Below are positions 61,931 to 64,000 of a DNA stretch of 64,000 nucleotides, in pieces. The translations under genes were made by a program, and so were the position numbers. Origin of the DNA: Gossypium raimondii. Lineage: Eukaryota > Streptophyta > Magnoliopsida > Malvales > Malvaceae. The number at the start of each line of letters is the position of its first letter. The first letter of the stretch is position 1. Below the pieces are notes generated by a model. That model saw nothing but the letters and a program-made list of their open reading frames with translations, was not told the origin of the DNA and searched no databases. The DNA is taken from NCBI RefSeq assembly GCF_025698545.1, contig NC_068573.1, positions 2,361,001 through 2,425,000 on the forward strand, read 5' to 3'.

Positions 61931-62702
61931 TGTTGCTACCTTAAGTTGCTTATTTGCTTAAAATGAAAACAACAATCGAAGTGCTTAGTGAATAACAAAT
62001 AACACCAATGATTTGTTTATGCAGTTTGATTTCCCTACGTTTGCGGAGCCTAGCTTAATGAATAATTCAACTATCTTTGTTCATAAATACAACAAGCGAT
62101 TCACACTCCATCATTCCCCAAGTATAGATATCTCACCTTTGTACCTAAAGACTAGAACATTCACTTTCAAATCCTCCGCTTGAGAACTTAGGCAGAAACA
62201 CTCAACAATGTTTACAACAACAGTTTGCACTCTCTCACAAAAAAAAAGGTTTCTTAATGAACAGATTAAAATGCACTCAATAAGCTCTCATACATAACCC
62301 AAAAAAGCCTTAAAGCATATATCAATTTCGGCTTGCTAACATAGAATCTAAGTGAATACAAAGTAATTAATTGAAAATAGTTATTGCAATTACAACTTTC
62401 CAAACACAACCAATCAAATATATATTTCCAAAAAAACAACACAATCTACATCGATCCACCACATTCTAGGGGTTAATTTGATTCACTCAAATCCAATCCA
62501 ATCTTCAAAGCCTATGGATTGGTTTCCATAGATGGACCAAAGTATATTCAATATAACAACACATAAACATATCCAAATATTTTCTTCATTAAATTGTCAA
62601 TCTAAATACGATAAGTAAAAAAACTACCTCAATGGCAGTCTGTAGTTGGCATTACCAAGTGTCACTTAGCAATAATCAGCTCACCTTGCCTTAACATATA
62701 TC
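61931..62702 (-). mobile_element. 5' LTR of the copia gag fragment
   Basis: It lies just upstream (minus strand) of a decayed primer site TTAGTATCAGAGT (61919-61931), a variant of TTGGTATCAGAGC. The LTR ends ..GTAGCAACA there. Its other end is estimated near 62702 (minus-strand TGATATATGTTAAGG). No second LTR was found. Confidence 0.55.
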
Positions 62703-63429
62703 ATATTATAAATATATTAATTATATGTGTTAAAGTACAATAATATATTTTGTTGTTTTGGTAATGTTACTATTTCAAGGTGTTTTTAAGTTCTCAATAT
62801 TTTATTTTAATGTGTTTTCAATGTGTTGGGAGTATTTAATTTAGCTATTTTAAGTGTATTTAAGGATTTTTAAAAAAATCTTTTTCATACAAAAATAATA
62901 ATTAAAAATATAAATATGGGCAAGTTAGGTCAAGCTCAAACTTTTAGTTTTCTATTTGAGTAAAAATCAAATAATTTTTAAGTCAAATTAAACTTGGGCA
63001 ATAAAATCAACATAAATACTATCTATAGACCTGACTCATAAACAAATCTATGACTTGCACTCCAAAGCTGGATGAAAAACCAATTTGATATATCAACAAC
63101 CTTAACAATAATAATAGTGAAGCTTTCCTTATATTGCTTAAGCAAGTACATATAAAGAAACTCACATTATTTTTTCTTGCAAAAATAATTTGAGTTTAAT
63201 GATAAAGATAATGTTTAACTATCTTGTCAGTCCTCGTACTTTTTGCACATTTAAAATGAAGTTCTTTTACTCAATCTCACGAATTTAAGAATTAAAGTCT
63301 AATAGATATAAATCGGTAAATTATTTTTTTGACATTTTCAAAATAAAAATAATTTAGTCAAGTGATTAATTTAATGCCTTGCGAAAGCCATATAAGTAAT
63401 AAAAAATAAAAAATTTGTTCCCAACACGA
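62703..63429. other. AT-rich intergenic DNA
   Basis: No gene or clear repeat is seen. 62915-63010 has caagctcaaactttt / aaacttgggcaa, which may be part of a degenerate repeat. Confidence 0.35.
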
Positions 63430-63742
63430 ATGACATTCTCGTCATATCGAAGACATTCACTCCACGCATTCCGCAATGATTGTTAGATGGCAAGTTCAAA
63501 ACGTTAACATCATGTTACACGAAACCCCGCCTATAAATACCCCCAAGAATAATAAAGAGGGGATCGACTCCCAAGCAAATAAAGCCTACACCCTAGCAAC
63601 TTATTCCTCGCACCTAGTCTCTACCCTCCCTTTACGTTCACTCTTTGTAACCTCCGGCTCTCCATCCCGATTGGGTGAATTGGCCTCCACATCCTTCTCC
63701 TATCTCTCACATTCTTGTATCACTTTATCAAAAAATATATGA
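63430..63742 (+). promoter_or_regulatory. LTR-like promoter and leader
   Basis: tataaata at 63532-63539 sits in cctataaatacccccaa, followed by a CT-rich leader (ctagtctctaccctcc). The arrangement matches 31051-31070 plus 31634-31740, so it is probably a shared LTR promoter. The 88-aa ORF over 63476-63742 shows no domain and overlaps the TATA box, so I do not call it a gene. Confidence 0.4.
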
Positions 63743-63749
63743 TAAAATA

Positions 63750-63907
63750 ATAGTTTGACCCCAAAAATGTTAGAATTTCAATTTAATCATTTTGAAAATC
63801 ATATAGATATAACCTGATACAATGATGAAATTACATTTTAACTATCATAAAAAAATATATAACTTAATCTCGGCTCCCCCAAAAATATTTCTGGCTTCGC
63901 CCCTGCT
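63750..63907 (-). mobile_element. Partial Mutator-type MITE related to 1937-2188
   Basis: On the minus strand it begins GCAGGGGCGAAGCCAGAAAT, the same terminal motif as the element at 1937. It continues with a gggggagcc block like the left part of that element. The other end was not found, so it is truncated or diverged. Confidence 0.55.
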
Positions 63908-64000
63908 TTTGACGATGTTATCCGTTGGACTTAAATTATTAAACCAAAAGAGTAGTGAAGCTAAATTTCAAATATACCAAAAGTACAGGGACTAAGAGAA

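Noticed and set aside
63476..63742. 88-aa ORF starting near a TATA box
   Set aside because: It overlaps the TATA box itself and lies in an LTR-like leader; no domain.

Overview
This is a eukaryotic nuclear window from a flowering plant. Genes have many short GT..AG introns, intergenic DNA is AT-rich, and most of the window is transposon debris. The LTR families (ends TGTAACAC..GTTACA, clusters of CACACGG/CCGTGTG palindromes) and the gene set suggest a Malvaceae genome such as cotton (Gossypium). That assignment is inference from familiarity, not from a search.

Four protein-coding genes and one tRNA look intact, all protein genes on the + strand: (1) a ten-exon alpha/beta hydrolase (22403-25597, 339 aa, complete Ser-Asp-His triad); (2) a thirteen-exon WDR12/YTM1-type WD40 ribosome-biogenesis factor (41201-44393, 436 aa) with a telo-box just upstream; (3) a two-exon UGT83A1-like UDP-glycosyltransferase (50453-52028, 446 aa) with a 44-residue PSPG box; (4) an F-box protein (CDS 56795-57544, 249 aa) whose inferred 5'UTR intron holds about fifteen copies of an ~84-bp minisatellite. 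A tRNA-Ala(UGC) lies on the minus strand at 45592-45664. The genes show no functional link to each other.

Repeats, left to right: 1-5.5 kb holds an LTR end, an Athila-like noncoding tail, a small Mutator-type MITE and a foldback element. 5.5-11.7 kb is a cluster of long gypsy LTRs, one nested in another. 12.2-20.8 kb holds two decayed copia elements, one split by a solo LTR. 26.3-29.3 kb is a 3-kb solo LTR. 30-34 kb holds LINE, MITE and copia debris. 34.1-38.5 kb is an LTR split by another LTR. 38.5-41 kb is a truncated LINE ending about 230 bp before the WDR12 start codon. 44-50 kb holds several MITEs, a SINE-like sequence and a 1.6-kb Mutator-like foldback. 52.4-53.4 kb is another foldback. 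58-64 kb holds LINE, Athila-like, hAT-MITE and copia fragments. Several LTRs are flanked by exact 5-bp target duplications with no internal region, so they are solo LTRs produced by recombination.

I found no CRISPR array, operon, phage, or clearly new multi-gene system. The most unusual items are the intronic minisatellite, the palindrome clusters and tRNA-like boxes inside LTRs, the Mutator-like foldback, and the LINE crowding the WDR12 promoter.
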